Assembly: GCA_943367715.1 (NCBI GenBank)
Contig: CALRJY020000016.1
Span: forward strand, 1 to 64,000
Reading direction: 5' to 3'
DNA from: JAEYXS01 sp943367715
GTDB lineage: Bacteria; Verrucomicrobiota; Verrucomicrobiia; Limisphaerales; JAEYXS01
Length of the DNA: 64,000 nucleotides
Below the pieces are notes generated by a model. The model ran no database searches, was not told where the DNA came from, and saw only the letters and a program-made list of their open reading frames with translations. The translations under genes were made by a program, and so were the position numbers. Positions 9,001 to 17,295 of the stretch are shown piece by piece. Position 1 is the stretch's first letter. Each line of letters opens with the position of its first letter.

Positions 9001-9470
9001 CGTTCAATGATCCGGCCATCCAGCATTTCCAGCACATCGAACGTTTCCGGTGGCCATGTGGTGTAGATATCCTGGACGCGGGCCATGAACTGCTCGGGGT
9101 CCTTGAGTTGGCGAGTGACGGTGGCTCGCAATTCCGCCTGCCTTTCGAACGGCAGCAATTCCCGATTGATGCCCAAGATCTGGAGGGCCTTCTCATTGTA
9201 ATCCGTGACCCGGCCATGCTCATCGCCCACGATGATGCCGTCCGTGGTGGATTCCAGGGTCGCGCGCATCAGGGAGAGCGAGTGCGCCAGTTCGTCGGTT
9301 TTTTGGGCCAACGTCTCATCGGTCTGGGGAATTGGCGGCTGTGGCGCAGCGGTATCCTGCCGCGCCGCTGATTGAAGCTGTTTTTCCTCCCCTGGCTCTT
9401 TCACTATTTTCCCCCCAGAGATCTGCCTGTGACTGCGGTGCCCGACCTTCGTGCCACGATAAAAGAGCAC
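6051..9470 (-). CDS. Soluble multi-PAS/GAF hybrid histidine kinase
   Basis: The product has about 1139 residues. Domains in order: four PAS/PAC units (about 70-180, 195-320, 325-445, 450-570, each ending in a D[IV]TER-like or DVSA motif), a GAF domain (about 590-740), HisKA with the phospho-accepting His in AALSHELRTPLTP, HATPase_c with N-box NLLKNAIKFTPEGG and G-boxes DSGKGI and GGLGLGLAI, and a C-terminal receiver with phospho-Asp in DVLISDLGLPDGTGYE. No membrane segment is seen, so it senses cytoplasmic signals. The start is a GTG and the first 50 residues look weakly conserved, so the true start may be further in. No partner regulator is adjacent. Confidence 0.88.
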   Translation of the reverse strand: MLFYRGTKVGHRSHRQISGGKIVKEPGEEKQLQSAARQDTAAPQPPIPQTDETLAQKTDELAHSLSLMRATLESTTDGIIVGDEHGRVTDYNEKALQILGINRELLPFERQAELRATVTRQLKDPEQFMARVQDIYTTWPPETFDVLEMLDGRIIERYSKIQRIGERNVGRVWSFRDITERRKTEAALQASHAQFSTVINQSPVGIYLLDHQLRFRHINPKALPVFGGLTDLIGRDWVEVIHILWPKEAADGLVQQFQHTLKTGESYFGVGFSSDRADRPGKEYYDWEIHRATLPEGEYGIVVYFTDVSAHVLAQEALRESEARLRTAFNQAAVGMAQAELNGKFEQVNQRMADILGYTPEELCQRTFLEITHPDDRAATSAKVRQLLAGEIPDYALEKRYLCKDGRVVWSRITVTLLKDASGQPRRFIGVVEDITERKQAEESIRESATRLDLALAAGKLGNWSWSLDNDIVIFGPRGYEIFGLPPKTPVTWTQLREYLHKDDRERARLAVEQALATKTDYSVEYRVNRPSGERCWVLATGQGVYDKDGQVTSMIGVVQDITERKNVEEALREEYIITEQLNDVARALATELDVGKIVQMITDAGTRITRAQFGAFFYNVLDEKGASYMLYALSGVPREAFSKFPMPRATGLFGPTFRGEGVIRLDDVRQDSRFGHNAPYHGMPAGHLPVVSYLAVPVISRSGKVLGGLFFGHSEPGIFNERDEKIIVGVAAQAAAAMDTAQAYQAEQVARAAAEQANLAKDHFLAALSHELRTPLTPVLALLSNLCEDASLPPVVLHDLETMRRNVELEARLIDDLLDLTRISRGKLELHPARISIGQVIEDAIETCQLELKARRLTLTREIANPHQTILVDGARITQILWNLLKNAIKFTPEGGHITVRAELGSYDDGQLLTIEVQDSGKGIAPEHLQRLFKAFEQGDRQITRQFGGLGLGLAISRAIAESHHGTLIAKSPGLGHGSTFTLSLPLAVASKSESTSPKDAPQKPAGPSSSPPTSSRPLRILLVEDHPDTAKSLSILLQRRGYLVSIADRVATALATAAKEPFDVLISDLGLPDGTGYEVIARLREHRSFPAIALSGYGMEEDLRKCQEAGFSEHLVKPVRMAQLEEALARVLSRPAQ

Positions 9471-9621
9471 GAAATGCTTCCAGCCAGTATCGTTGGAATG
9501 GTCATTGGTTTGCCCACGGTGAAAATCCGACGCTAGTATAAGCCGCTTATCAACTTATGCAAGTTGAGGGCATTTTTCTCCTGGCTGATTAAGAGGGCTG
9601 CCGGAGGGGTTTTTCGGTCGT

Positions 9622-10683
9622 TTAATAAACCAGCAATTCGATCAGCTTCTGCCCGGTGGCTGTCAGTTCCCACTGTGCGCCCTTTTTGGCGACGAGTTTG
9701 CGGCAGGGATGCTTCGCCTGTTCTTCGCCATTCACGCTGAGCAGTTGGATGCGTGCCTTGCCGGGGATCTCCAGCTCCGAGCGCGGGATGAGCTGGAAGG
9801 GCAGGCCGTTGAAGTTCAAGGCGATCTCATACCCGGCGATGCCGTTCTTTTCCGCGATGGGATTGCGGCGGACGAGCCGGATATAGCGCGCCAGCCAGGG
9901 GAACTTGGTATCCCGCACCATGATGCGGCAGAGTTCAGTCTGATTGCGCACGTAGTTCAGGAGGCTGTAGCGCGAACCGTCTTTTTGCTGGCCCTTGAAC
10001 ACTTCCAGAGGATCGATGGCGATGAGGTTCTGGCCGTTCCAATCGCCGTGATCATTGCGCTGGCCGGGCAGATAGGATTTGTGCCATTCCGAGAAGCGGT
10101 CGTTGACGAGAAAATTCAGCTCAAAGTGAAGGTGGGCGCGGTCCTTGGTGATGGCCTGACGCGTGTTGGCGGTCCGGCCCAAGACACCGATCACTTCCCG
10201 GGCTTTCACGGGCATGCCGATCTTCAGATCGCTGCGGATGGAATTGAGATGGGCGTAAAGCGAGAAGACTTCTAGGCCCTCGATGGTGTGCTTGAGGATG
10301 ACGTAATTACCGTAGTTCGAGAGGGCGACCTTGCGGTTGAGATAGGCCACGGTGCCATCGGCGGCCGCCCAGACTTGATCAGTCGGTTCACCTTTTTTGT
10401 CCCGGCTTACGGGCAGGATGTCGATGCCCTCATGCATCTGCCAGCCTTCGGACCGCACACAGCCGAAGGTGCCGCTGCGCCAATCCCGGCCGGGCGTGGG
10501 GGCAAAATATTTCGTGGCACCTTCGGGATCGTAGATGGCCCGATTGGGCGAAGGGAGGACGAAAGGCTGCGCGAGCAGTTCCGCCGGGAGCAGGGTGAGG
10601 AACAGGAGGAAAGCGGCTTTTACGACTGAAGACATGCGGCAAATCAAAATGAATGAGTTACGACGTTCACCAGGCCGGTTCAT
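9622..10683 (-). CDS. Secreted M23-family (LytM/NlpD-type) peptidase
   Basis: This 353-residue protein is exported and probably acts on peptidoglycan cross-bridges. The M23 core shows MHEGIDILP (Zn-binding His and Asp), a VWAAADGTV turn, GNYVILKHTI, FSLYAHLNS and RAHLHFELNF (HxH pair). A hydrophobic stretch (VVKAAFLLFLTLLPAELLAQ) forms the signal peptide. The ATG at 10683 overlaps the stop of the upstream lipoprotein gene (ATGA), which suggests translational coupling. An internal ATG at 10635 would give a more typical signal peptide start. An unrecognised C-terminal region of about 130 residues follows the peptidase domain. Confidence 0.82.
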   Translation of the reverse strand: MNRPGERRNSFILICRMSSVVKAAFLLFLTLLPAELLAQPFVLPSPNRAIYDPEGATKYFAPTPGRDWRSGTFGCVRSEGWQMHEGIDILPVSRDKKGEPTDQVWAAADGTVAYLNRKVALSNYGNYVILKHTIEGLEVFSLYAHLNSIRSDLKIGMPVKAREVIGVLGRTANTRQAITKDRAHLHFELNFLVNDRFSEWHKSYLPGQRNDHGDWNGQNLIAIDPLEVFKGQQKDGSRYSLLNYVRNQTELCRIMVRDTKFPWLARYIRLVRRNPIAEKNGIAGYEIALNFNGLPFQLIPRSELEIPGKARIQLLSVNGEEQAKHPCRKLVAKKGAQWELTATGQKLIELLVY

Positions 10684-11258
10684 TTATCATCAATGTCTTT
10701 GATGAGGTTTTTGCTCTTCACCTCTTTGATGACATTGTTCAAGCCTAGGGCGATGCGCTCGGCCTCTTCGCGGGTGGCATCGGGGCTGAAACGCAGGATG
10801 CCATCCTTGATGGGATCTCCGATGTATGGGGCGGCGAGCCAACGCAGCTTGTCCGGTCCATCGCCAAAGAGGGAGGCGATGACCATCTGGCGGCCCTTAT
10901 AGGCGGTGGTCTGGTTTTCCAGCAGCCAGGTGCCCCGGCGGTTGAATTCCAGCTTCAGGGCGAAACCGCCGATGTCATCCTCGACGGACGCCTTGGCCAG
11001 ATTGCCTTCATCCAGAAAGGGTTCCTTGTGGACGTTCAATTTGATAGGCCTAGCCCGGTAGATACTGACGACGGCTGTGCGGTCGCTGCCATCCGGCTCT
11101 TCCTGGAGGAACACGCGCAGGAAGCTCTTTTCCTTGCCCTTCTTGTCGAGCACCACCTTCTGTTTCTTGGGCGTTTTGTCGGCCGAGGCACAAGCGGTCA
11201 AAACAAGGGCCAAAACCAGCGCCAAATAGATATTGATACGTTTCATACGAATGAGCAT
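10680..11258 (-). CDS. Putative lipoprotein, unknown family
   Basis: The 192-residue product has a type II signal sequence ending in the lipobox LTAC, so it is probably anchored to a membrane through Cys. The mature part is charged, predicted periplasmic, and has no domain I recognise. The chosen ATG has an AGGGCGAG ribosome-binding site; an internal ATG 4 codons later would also fit the signal peptide. The stop overlaps the start of the M23 peptidase gene, so the two form an operon and may work together at the cell wall. Confidence 0.65.
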   Translation of the reverse strand: MLIRMKRINIYLALVLALVLTACASADKTPKKQKVVLDKKGKEKSFLRVFLQEEPDGSDRTAVVSIYRARPIKLNVHKEPFLDEGNLAKASVEDDIGGFALKLEFNRRGTWLLENQTTAYKGRQMVIASLFGDGPDKLRWLAAPYIGDPIKDGILRFSPDATREEAERIALGLNNVIKEVKSKNLIKDIDDK

Positions 11259-11295
11259 AGTCTCGCCCTACAAATTCAGTACACGAATTAAAGTT

Positions 11296-11394
11296 ATGGG
11301 CAAACAGTATAACAAGTCGATTAAACGGAAAAGAAGAGTTGCTTACGTGAAACGCCGCGCGGACGCCGTCAAAGCGAAGTACGGCAAGGCCTAG
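11296..11394 (+). CDS. 32-residue highly basic protein
   Basis: A short frame starting at ATG 11296 encodes a product that begins MGKQYNKSIKRKRRVAYVKR and is about 45% Lys plus Arg, with a tyrosine-spaced helical pattern. It is followed 17 bp later by a strong rho-independent terminator and is divergent from the lipoprotein gene. Such composition is usual for small ribosome-associated or nucleic-acid-binding proteins. I recall similar short basic proteins beginning MGKQYNK in related bacteria, but cannot verify this. The function is unknown and the ribosome-binding site is weak. Confidence 0.6.
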   Translation: MGKQYNKSIKRKRRVAYVKRRADAVKAKYGKA

Positions 11395-11411
11395 GCCTGC
11401 TTTTTCCAGTG

Positions 11412-11443
11412 CAGCCACCACAAGTGATTGTGGTGGCTGTTTT
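11412..11443 (+). terminator. Rho-independent terminator after the small basic protein gene
   Basis: A hairpin with 12-bp perfect arms (11412-11423 and 11428-11439, loop gtga) is followed by TTTT. It follows the 32-residue frame directly, which supports that frame being a transcribed gene. Confidence 0.85.
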
Positions 11444-11532
11444 CGTGTACCTCTGCGGGTGGTTGTGGATAGATTTTAACCTGGCGGTCACCGGTTCGTA
11501 ACCTGGAGGTGCGAGCTTGTTGGTGACCGCTT

Positions 11533-13533
11533 ATGAAAAAGGTCATCATCCTAACCGCCGGATTCGGCGAGGGCCACAACGCGGCGGCCCGAAATATCCG
11601 CGACGCACTCGAGCACATCTCCGACGACGTGAAGGTGGAGGTGCTCGATCTTTTCGAGACCAGCTATGGTTCGATCAATGAACTGGTCAAGAAAGCCTAC
11701 CTCGGTCTGGTGCAGTATGCGCCCGGCGTCTGGGGTGGCATTTACAACATGCTGGACAACTCGGCGTTGCTGAACCGCAACCTCGGGGGCTTTGGTCGTT
11801 TGCGTGATGCGCTGGGCGACATCCTGCATGAGACGCAACCGGATTGCGTGGTGTCCACGTACCCCGTTTATTCCCACGTCATCCAGGAGTTGTTCAAGGA
11901 CCACTCCCAGCGCAGTTTCCGTTTCATCACCGTGGTCACGGATTCCATCTCGGTGAACGCCGCGTGGTTTCGCGCCCCGAGCGATCTCTTCTTTGTGCCG
12001 AATGAACAGACGGCGGAAGTGATGATCGCCGGAGGTGTGCCTGCCGAGCAGATCAAGTCCATGGGCTTTCCTGTGAGCTATCTCTTCGCGGAACCGATGA
12101 AGGAAGTGCTGGACCGGCCGGAAGCGGCCAAGCTGCGGCGCATCCTCTATCTTATCAACACCGGCAAGAAGAAGGCGGGCAAGGCATTGGACCGCTTGCT
12201 CGAATTGCCTGATGTCCATGTCACCGTGACGGCGGGTCGCGATGCGGAATTGAAGGAGAAGCTGTTGGAACGCACCGCCGAGCACAAGGACCGCGTAAAC
12301 ATCCTCGGCTGGACGAACAACATGCCCGCGCTCATGCGGCAGAGCCATCTCATCATCGGCAAGGCGGGTGGGGCAACAGTGCAGGAAGCCATCGCAGCGA
12401 AGACGCCTATGATCATCAATCAGGTGATCCCCGGACAGGAAGAGGGGAATGCGCGCTTGATCGAGGAAGCCGGTTTTGGTGCCGTAGCAGAGAAGAACAA
12501 GGAAGTGGTGGAGTTGGTGGAAGACGCCTTCGCAGACGGTTCCAAGCTCTGGCACAAATGGAAGAAGAACCTCGAAGCCAAGAGCAAACCAGACGCTTCC
12601 CTTAAGATCGCCGAAGCCATTTTGGCGGAAAGTGACCGTCAGGATGACCCGACGAAGAAGATTAAACTCTTCGAGAAACCCTCGGAGCGCTTGATGGAGC
12701 GGGATGTGATCGGGGCACCGGGAGTCATCACGAACCAGCAGAAGATGTTGCTCTGCGACTTTCACATGCACAGCAATTACTCGGACGGCAAATTGTCCGT
12801 GCCCGACCTCGTAGATTTCTACGGCAAGCTGGGCTTTGACTGCATCTGCATCACTGATCACTTGGCCGACCCGCGTCGGCTCATCGGCAAGCTCGTGAAG
12901 CTGAGCAACCTGACGCTCGGCCATAACCAGGTGGAAGAATACTTCACCATCATCGAGCGCGAACGCAAACGGGCTTGGCGCAAGTACGGCATGATCGTGA
13001 TGACCGGCATCGAGTTCAACAAGGACGGCTACACGGCCAAATCTTCGGCGCACTTGCTGGGCATCGACCTGAAGGCGCCGATTGATCCCGCGTTGGATTT
13101 GCCCGAAACCATCGCGCACATCCATACGCAAGGCGGCCTGGCCATCGCGTCACACCCGCACCTCATGAAGAGCGAGTGGGGCAAGAATACGCTGCATCTC
13201 TGGGAGAACATCGACACCTACGCCCCACTCATCGACGCGTGGGAGATCGCGAACCGGAATGACATCTTCAATCCCGTGGGCACGCGGCAACTGCCTTTCG
13301 TGGCGAACAGCGATTTCCATAAACCGAAGCACATCTACTCGTGGAAAACCCTGCTGAACTGCGAGAAGAGCGCGGAAGCGATCAAGGATTGCGTGAAGAA
13401 GAACGAACACGTAGCCATCACCCTCTACCGCGATTTCCCGCAGGTGAAGAAGCAGATGCCGCGAGTGGAAGTGATGCCGGAGAACCTGGTGCATCTGCAT
13501 GAGGACATCCGCCTGCGGCAAGCGCAGGCGTAA
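11533..13533 (+). CDS. Glycosyltransferase (MGDG synthase/GT28 type) fused to a PHP phosphoesterase domain
   Basis: The 666-residue protein has two parts. Residues 1 to about 380 form a GT28-like transferase: the N-terminal VIILTAGFGEGHNAAARNI motif of MGDG-synthase/UgtP-type lipid glycosyltransferases, then ILGWTNNMPALMRQSHLIIGKAGGATVQEAIA and VIPGQEEGNA, the nucleotide-sugar site. Residues from about 410 form a PHP domain: DFHMHSNYSDGKLSVPD, ITDH, GIEFN, ASHPH and ANSDFHKP, with all expected metal-binding His/Asp. The role of the PHP half is unknown; it could hydrolyse a phosphorylated lipid or sugar. The gene stands alone, followed by palindromic repeats. Confidence 0.82.
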   Translation: MKKVIILTAGFGEGHNAAARNIRDALEHISDDVKVEVLDLFETSYGSINELVKKAYLGLVQYAPGVWGGIYNMLDNSALLNRNLGGFGRLRDALGDILHETQPDCVVSTYPVYSHVIQELFKDHSQRSFRFITVVTDSISVNAAWFRAPSDLFFVPNEQTAEVMIAGGVPAEQIKSMGFPVSYLFAEPMKEVLDRPEAAKLRRILYLINTGKKKAGKALDRLLELPDVHVTVTAGRDAELKEKLLERTAEHKDRVNILGWTNNMPALMRQSHLIIGKAGGATVQEAIAAKTPMIINQVIPGQEEGNARLIEEAGFGAVAEKNKEVVELVEDAFADGSKLWHKWKKNLEAKSKPDASLKIAEAILAESDRQDDPTKKIKLFEKPSERLMERDVIGAPGVITNQQKMLLCDFHMHSNYSDGKLSVPDLVDFYGKLGFDCICITDHLADPRRLIGKLVKLSNLTLGHNQVEEYFTIIERERKRAWRKYGMIVMTGIEFNKDGYTAKSSAHLLGIDLKAPIDPALDLPETIAHIHTQGGLAIASHPHLMKSEWGKNTLHLWENIDTYAPLIDAWEIANRNDIFNPVGTRQLPFVANSDFHKPKHIYSWKTLLNCEKSAEAIKDCVKKNEHVAITLYRDFPQVKKQMPRVEVMPENLVHLHEDIRLRQAQA

Positions 13534-13567
13534 TGCTGGCGAATCGCGTAAGGGGCAACTTCCTTGA

Positions 13568-13752
13568 GTCCCGGCAGGGACTTTTCGAAAATAGCCCAGC
13601 GATTCATCGCTGGGAGAAAGCTATCACCTAGCCCCGTTAGGGGCGAAAGAACGTTTTAGAGCAATCGGAAATCATGCCATTCTGCTAGATTTCTTTCATC
13701 CCTGTCGGGACTTGTCCCCTGAGTCATATCTGTTCCAGCGATAAATCGCTGG
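13568..13752. repeat. REP-like palindrome cluster
   Basis: The 350-bp gap after the GT-PHP gene holds a series of short palindromes: gtccc-ggca-gggac (13568-13581), cccagcgat-tc-atcgctggg (13595-13614), gcccc-gtta-ggggc (13631-13644) and ccagcgat-aa-atcgctgg (13735-13752). The second and fourth share the same stem. This is typical of dispersed extragenic palindromes; no gene is seen. Confidence 0.65.
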
Positions 13753-13881
13753 GCTATTTCCTGTCGCCTTCCGGGCTGGGACAAACTACCCATCGGATGT
13801 TCTACACTCACCCAAGGGGAGGTGGCCTCGAACATTGCTGGTTTGTTTCGGCGAATTCTGTCTCAATGTCGTATCACATAC

Positions 13882-15615
13882 ATGAAGCCCATCCATTTTG
13901 CGCTCGCGAGTGCCCTGATGCTTGCCTGCCTACCAGAATCTGCCGAGGCACACCTGATCGGTGAGGAAACGCATGATGGTAAAGCGCTGCACTACGATTT
14001 CTCCATCGCGCCGCCGATGCTCGTGGTGCTGAGCGGCGCGCAGTTACAGCCAGACACGGTGCTGCTGGCCCAAGCCAAACCGGCCACCACACTCGTTGCC
14101 GCCAAACCTGCCGGAATAGCTGCAAACTTCGAGGCATTCGCCCCCAAGGTAAAGACGCGCACGGATGGGAAATTTCTGTATGTGGAATCCGATGGTCTGC
14201 CCGCCCACAACATGATGGTCGGCATCACGTCCTGGCAGCAGCAGGTGCCTTTGCCTCAACCTTACACGGGGAATAATGCGTGGCGTATTCCGTTGCAGCC
14301 GGTGCCCGCCAAAGAGCCCGTGTCCATCAAAGGAAAGTTTTTACGAGGCGCAGTGGCGTTGGCGGTGAATGGCATTCCCATCTTCAATCCACAAAATAAT
14401 CGCGGTGAAATCTCACAGGAGATCGGGGAGCTGGATGAGTGGGGCGGGCATTGCGGTCGGGCGGATGATTATCATTATCACGCCACGCCATTTCATTTGC
14501 AGAGCGTGGTAGGGAAGGGGAAGCCAGTGGCGTATGCGCTGGATGGTTATCCGATTTATGGGTTAACGGAGCCGGATGGTTCCACGCCTGCAAAACTGGA
14601 TACGCTCAATGGGCATGAGACTTCAGCGCTAGGTTACCATTATCATGGTTCCAACAAGTATCCCTATGTGAATGGCGGCTTCCATGGTGAGGTCACGGAG
14701 CGCGAAGGACAGGTTGACCCGCAACCCCGTGCGCAAAGCATGCGCGAGGCCGGAACGCCTTTGCGCGGCGCGAAGATCACTGGTTTCACGGTGAAGGATA
14801 ACAAGGCGTTCAGTCTGAAATACGAATTCAGCGGCGAGACGCGCAGCATAAACTACGTGCTGAATGACAATGGCTCGGTGAAGTTTGATTACGTGGACGG
14901 TCGCGGGCAGGTGAAGACAGAGACGTATACGCCGAGGCAAAGCGGTGGAGGGGACCGGCCACCGGGTGAACCGAAAGGGAAAGACAAGAAGGGAAAAGGC
15001 CCGCCGCGTGCTGAAGCGCGTCCCCCCGGCGATCGAGCGGAGGCGCGCCCGATCGCCAGTGAGGCAGCCGTCACACCAACGGCCAGCTACACCCCGAAAC
15101 GAACGGGCAAACTTGTGCTTAAGAGTTCTGCAGTCGTTGATGGCGGGATGTTGCCGGTGGAGTTTACCGGTGATGGTGCCAGCATCACTCCGCCGCTGGA
15201 ATGGAGCGGCGCTCCGACAGCCACGAAATGTTTCGCGGTGATCATGCACCACATCGATCCGGCGGGAATCCCGAAGTGGTATTGGACACTCTACAACATC
15301 CCGGCCAGCGTCCAAAGCCTGCCGAAGAATGTGCAAGGAGTGGGGACGTTGGGGAACAATGGTGTGAATCGTCGTCTCGGCTATGCCCCGCCGCACTCGA
15401 AAGGACCGGGTGCCAAGACCTACATCCTCACGGTGTATGCGCTCTCCGCGCCGGTGCAATTCAGCGTGCCGGCAACCGAAGTGAACCGTGAGGTGCTGCT
15501 GGCGGCGATGAAGGAGTTGATCCTCGATAGCGCCGAATTGAAGGTGGTTTACGAGCGGACTGGTGCCATCGCGGAAACCGGTGCCGGTAAACGTCCGCCA
15601 TCACCCAATCCGTGA
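13882..15615 (+). CDS. Secreted YHYH-domain protein fused to a PEBP-like domain
   Basis: The 577-residue protein starts with a signal peptide (MKPIHFALASALMLACLPESAEA), which is why the internal ATG at 13882 was preferred. The middle part is a YHYH domain: GELDEWGGHCGRADDYHYHATP ... ALDGYPIYG ... ALGYHYHGS ... NGGFHGEV. A Pro/Lys/Arg-rich linker follows (about residues 370-415). The C-terminal 160 residues form a PEBP (YbhB/YbcL-type) domain: PVEFTGDGASITPPLEWSGAP, DPAGIPKWYWTLYNIPA and the GYAPPHSKGPGAKTY turn. YHYH proteins often occur near sulfatases in PVC bacteria, and a sulfatase gene follows here after 19 bp. The ligand is unknown. Confidence 0.82.
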   Translation: MKPIHFALASALMLACLPESAEAHLIGEETHDGKALHYDFSIAPPMLVVLSGAQLQPDTVLLAQAKPATTLVAAKPAGIAANFEAFAPKVKTRTDGKFLYVESDGLPAHNMMVGITSWQQQVPLPQPYTGNNAWRIPLQPVPAKEPVSIKGKFLRGAVALAVNGIPIFNPQNNRGEISQEIGELDEWGGHCGRADDYHYHATPFHLQSVVGKGKPVAYALDGYPIYGLTEPDGSTPAKLDTLNGHETSALGYHYHGSNKYPYVNGGFHGEVTEREGQVDPQPRAQSMREAGTPLRGAKITGFTVKDNKAFSLKYEFSGETRSINYVLNDNGSVKFDYVDGRGQVKTETYTPRQSGGGDRPPGEPKGKDKKGKGPPRAEARPPGDRAEARPIASEAAVTPTASYTPKRTGKLVLKSSAVVDGGMLPVEFTGDGASITPPLEWSGAPTATKCFAVIMHHIDPAGIPKWYWTLYNIPASVQSLPKNVQGVGTLGNNGVNRRLGYAPPHSKGPGAKTYILTVYALSAPVQFSVPATEVNREVLLAAMKELILDSAELKVVYERTGAIAETGAGKRPPSPNP

Positions 15616-15634
15616 TTCCTCTTGGACGAGCGAT

Positions 15635-17038
15635 ATGAATTCCCGACCGATCAAAGCTCACTTTATGCGACTGATGCGCTGCTGGATTTGGCTGATGGCG
15701 TTAATGTTCGGATGGAGAGTCCAGACGATCTCAGCGGCTGCGGCTACCAATCCACCCAACTTCTTGTTCATCCTGGTGGATGACCAATCTTGGAGCGGCA
15801 CGTCCGTGCCGATGATGCCGGGCAAGGATTTCAGCCGCACTGCCGCATTTCGCATGCCCAATGTCGAGCGGCTGGCTGCACAGGGGATGACGTTCTCACA
15901 AGCGTATGCGAGTCATCCCAAGTGCGAGTGTTCCCGCGCAGCCATCTTGATGGGGCGTACCACCACCAGCCTTAATGCGACGGCCAAGACGGATCGAAAC
16001 TGGAAGGCTGCGGCGGGTGAATCCTTGGCCAATACCCTCAAACGCGCGAATCCAGCTTATCGCGCCGCGCACTTCGGCAAGTGGCAGTGGCCGCAGTCGC
16101 CAGAGTCCATGGGTTATGACGCGAGCGACGGCATCACGCAGAACGAAGATGGTGACTCGAAAGATCCGAACGATCCCAAACTAAGTTTTAGCCTGACGCG
16201 CAGGGCGCAGGCCTACTTGGACAAGCAAGTGAAGGAAGGGCACCCGTTCTATCTCCAGCTTTCCTATTATGCCGTGCACAACCAACCGCAAGCGCTGGTT
16301 GAAACGCTTAAGAAATATTCAGGCATGAGCGGCGGAGGCGGCAAAGGCGATCGATCCGTGATGGCCGCGATGGCGGAAGACTTGGACACGTGCATCGGCG
16401 TGGTGTTGAAGAAGCTCACGGATCTGGGCATCGCGAACAATACGTATGTGATCTACATGTCCGATAACGGCGGGCGCACGCAGGTGTTGAAAGGCGGCAA
16501 AGGAACGGTGGATGAAGGCGGCTTGCGCGTGCCCTTGATCGTGACGGGACCGGGCATCAAAGGTGGCGTTTATTGCGATGCCCCAGCGGTGGGATATGAT
16601 CTGCTCGCGACCGTGTTGGATTTGGCGTCACCGGGATTTGCTTTGCCGAAGGGCGTGGAAGGTGGAAGTTGGAAGCCTGTGTTGATTAATGGTGGTGTTG
16701 GCAAAATCAAACGCCCGATTGACCGCTTGGTGTTTCATCACGCGGTGGAGGTGGAGCATCCGCAAACTGCGTTGCGCAAGGGTGATCTGAAACTCGTGCA
16801 TTATTGGGATACGAAGGAAGATTTCCTGTACGATTTGAAAACGGATCTGGGCGAGAAAAACAATTTGGCGAAGGAAAAGGCGGACATTACAGCGCAGTTG
16901 CTTGCGGAAATGCAGGCGCATGTGCGCGCGGGATTGGGTGAAGCGGCATATAGCAATTTACCGAGCAAAAGCGGGGTGGGCACGCGGCCGAGTGGAGAAA
17001 AGGGGAAGGGTAAGAAGAAGGTTTTACTTCGCGAATAG
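15635..17038 (+). CDS. Secreted sulfatase (arylsulfatase family)
   Basis: The 467-residue enzyme would hydrolyse sulfate esters, probably from polysaccharides, outside the cytoplasm. The ATG at 15635 follows a GGACGAG ribosome-binding site and begins a signal sequence. Family marks: FLFILVDDQSW (metal Asp pair), MSDNGG and HFGKWQ. The modification site reads HPKCECSRAAILMGR: the Cys that would become formylglycine is present, as are Ser and Arg, but the usual Pro of C-x-P-S-R is Cys. The length is near the family norm. It is probably co-transcribed with the YHYH-PEBP gene. The substrate cannot be read from the sequence. Confidence 0.85.
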   Translation: MNSRPIKAHFMRLMRCWIWLMALMFGWRVQTISAAAATNPPNFLFILVDDQSWSGTSVPMMPGKDFSRTAAFRMPNVERLAAQGMTFSQAYASHPKCECSRAAILMGRTTTSLNATAKTDRNWKAAAGESLANTLKRANPAYRAAHFGKWQWPQSPESMGYDASDGITQNEDGDSKDPNDPKLSFSLTRRAQAYLDKQVKEGHPFYLQLSYYAVHNQPQALVETLKKYSGMSGGGGKGDRSVMAAMAEDLDTCIGVVLKKLTDLGIANNTYVIYMSDNGGRTQVLKGGKGTVDEGGLRVPLIVTGPGIKGGVYCDAPAVGYDLLATVLDLASPGFALPKGVEGGSWKPVLINGGVGKIKRPIDRLVFHHAVEVEHPQTALRKGDLKLVHYWDTKEDFLYDLKTDLGEKNNLAKEKADITAQLLAEMQAHVRAGLGEAAYSNLPSKSGVGTRPSGEKGKGKKKVLLRE

Positions 17039-17295
17039 ATCTCTGATTTGCAAAACGACGCTCCGGAATGCTGAGTTTTTTGAAAGATGTGATGTAGAGT
17101 TATTCACCAAGCGGCAGGAAAGGCGTCTTTTATCGGTGAATAACTTTGAGGACACTTGCGAATCACCTTATTTTCCTAAGGAATTCTGGCTTTTTACGAG
17201 ATCATCCTTTTCCTGAACGGTGCACAAGTTGTGGATAAGAATTCGTAGTCAAATGGAGAAAAAATGTTAATGTAAATGCGTTCTCTGAAAGAACT

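Noticed and set aside
11551..13131. A 526-codon frame opposite the glycosyltransferase-PHP gene
   Set aside because: It is an antisense shadow; the plus strand encodes clear catalytic motifs over the full length.
13568..13752. CRISPR-like array
   Set aside because: The repeats are different palindromes with irregular spacing and no constant spacer length.
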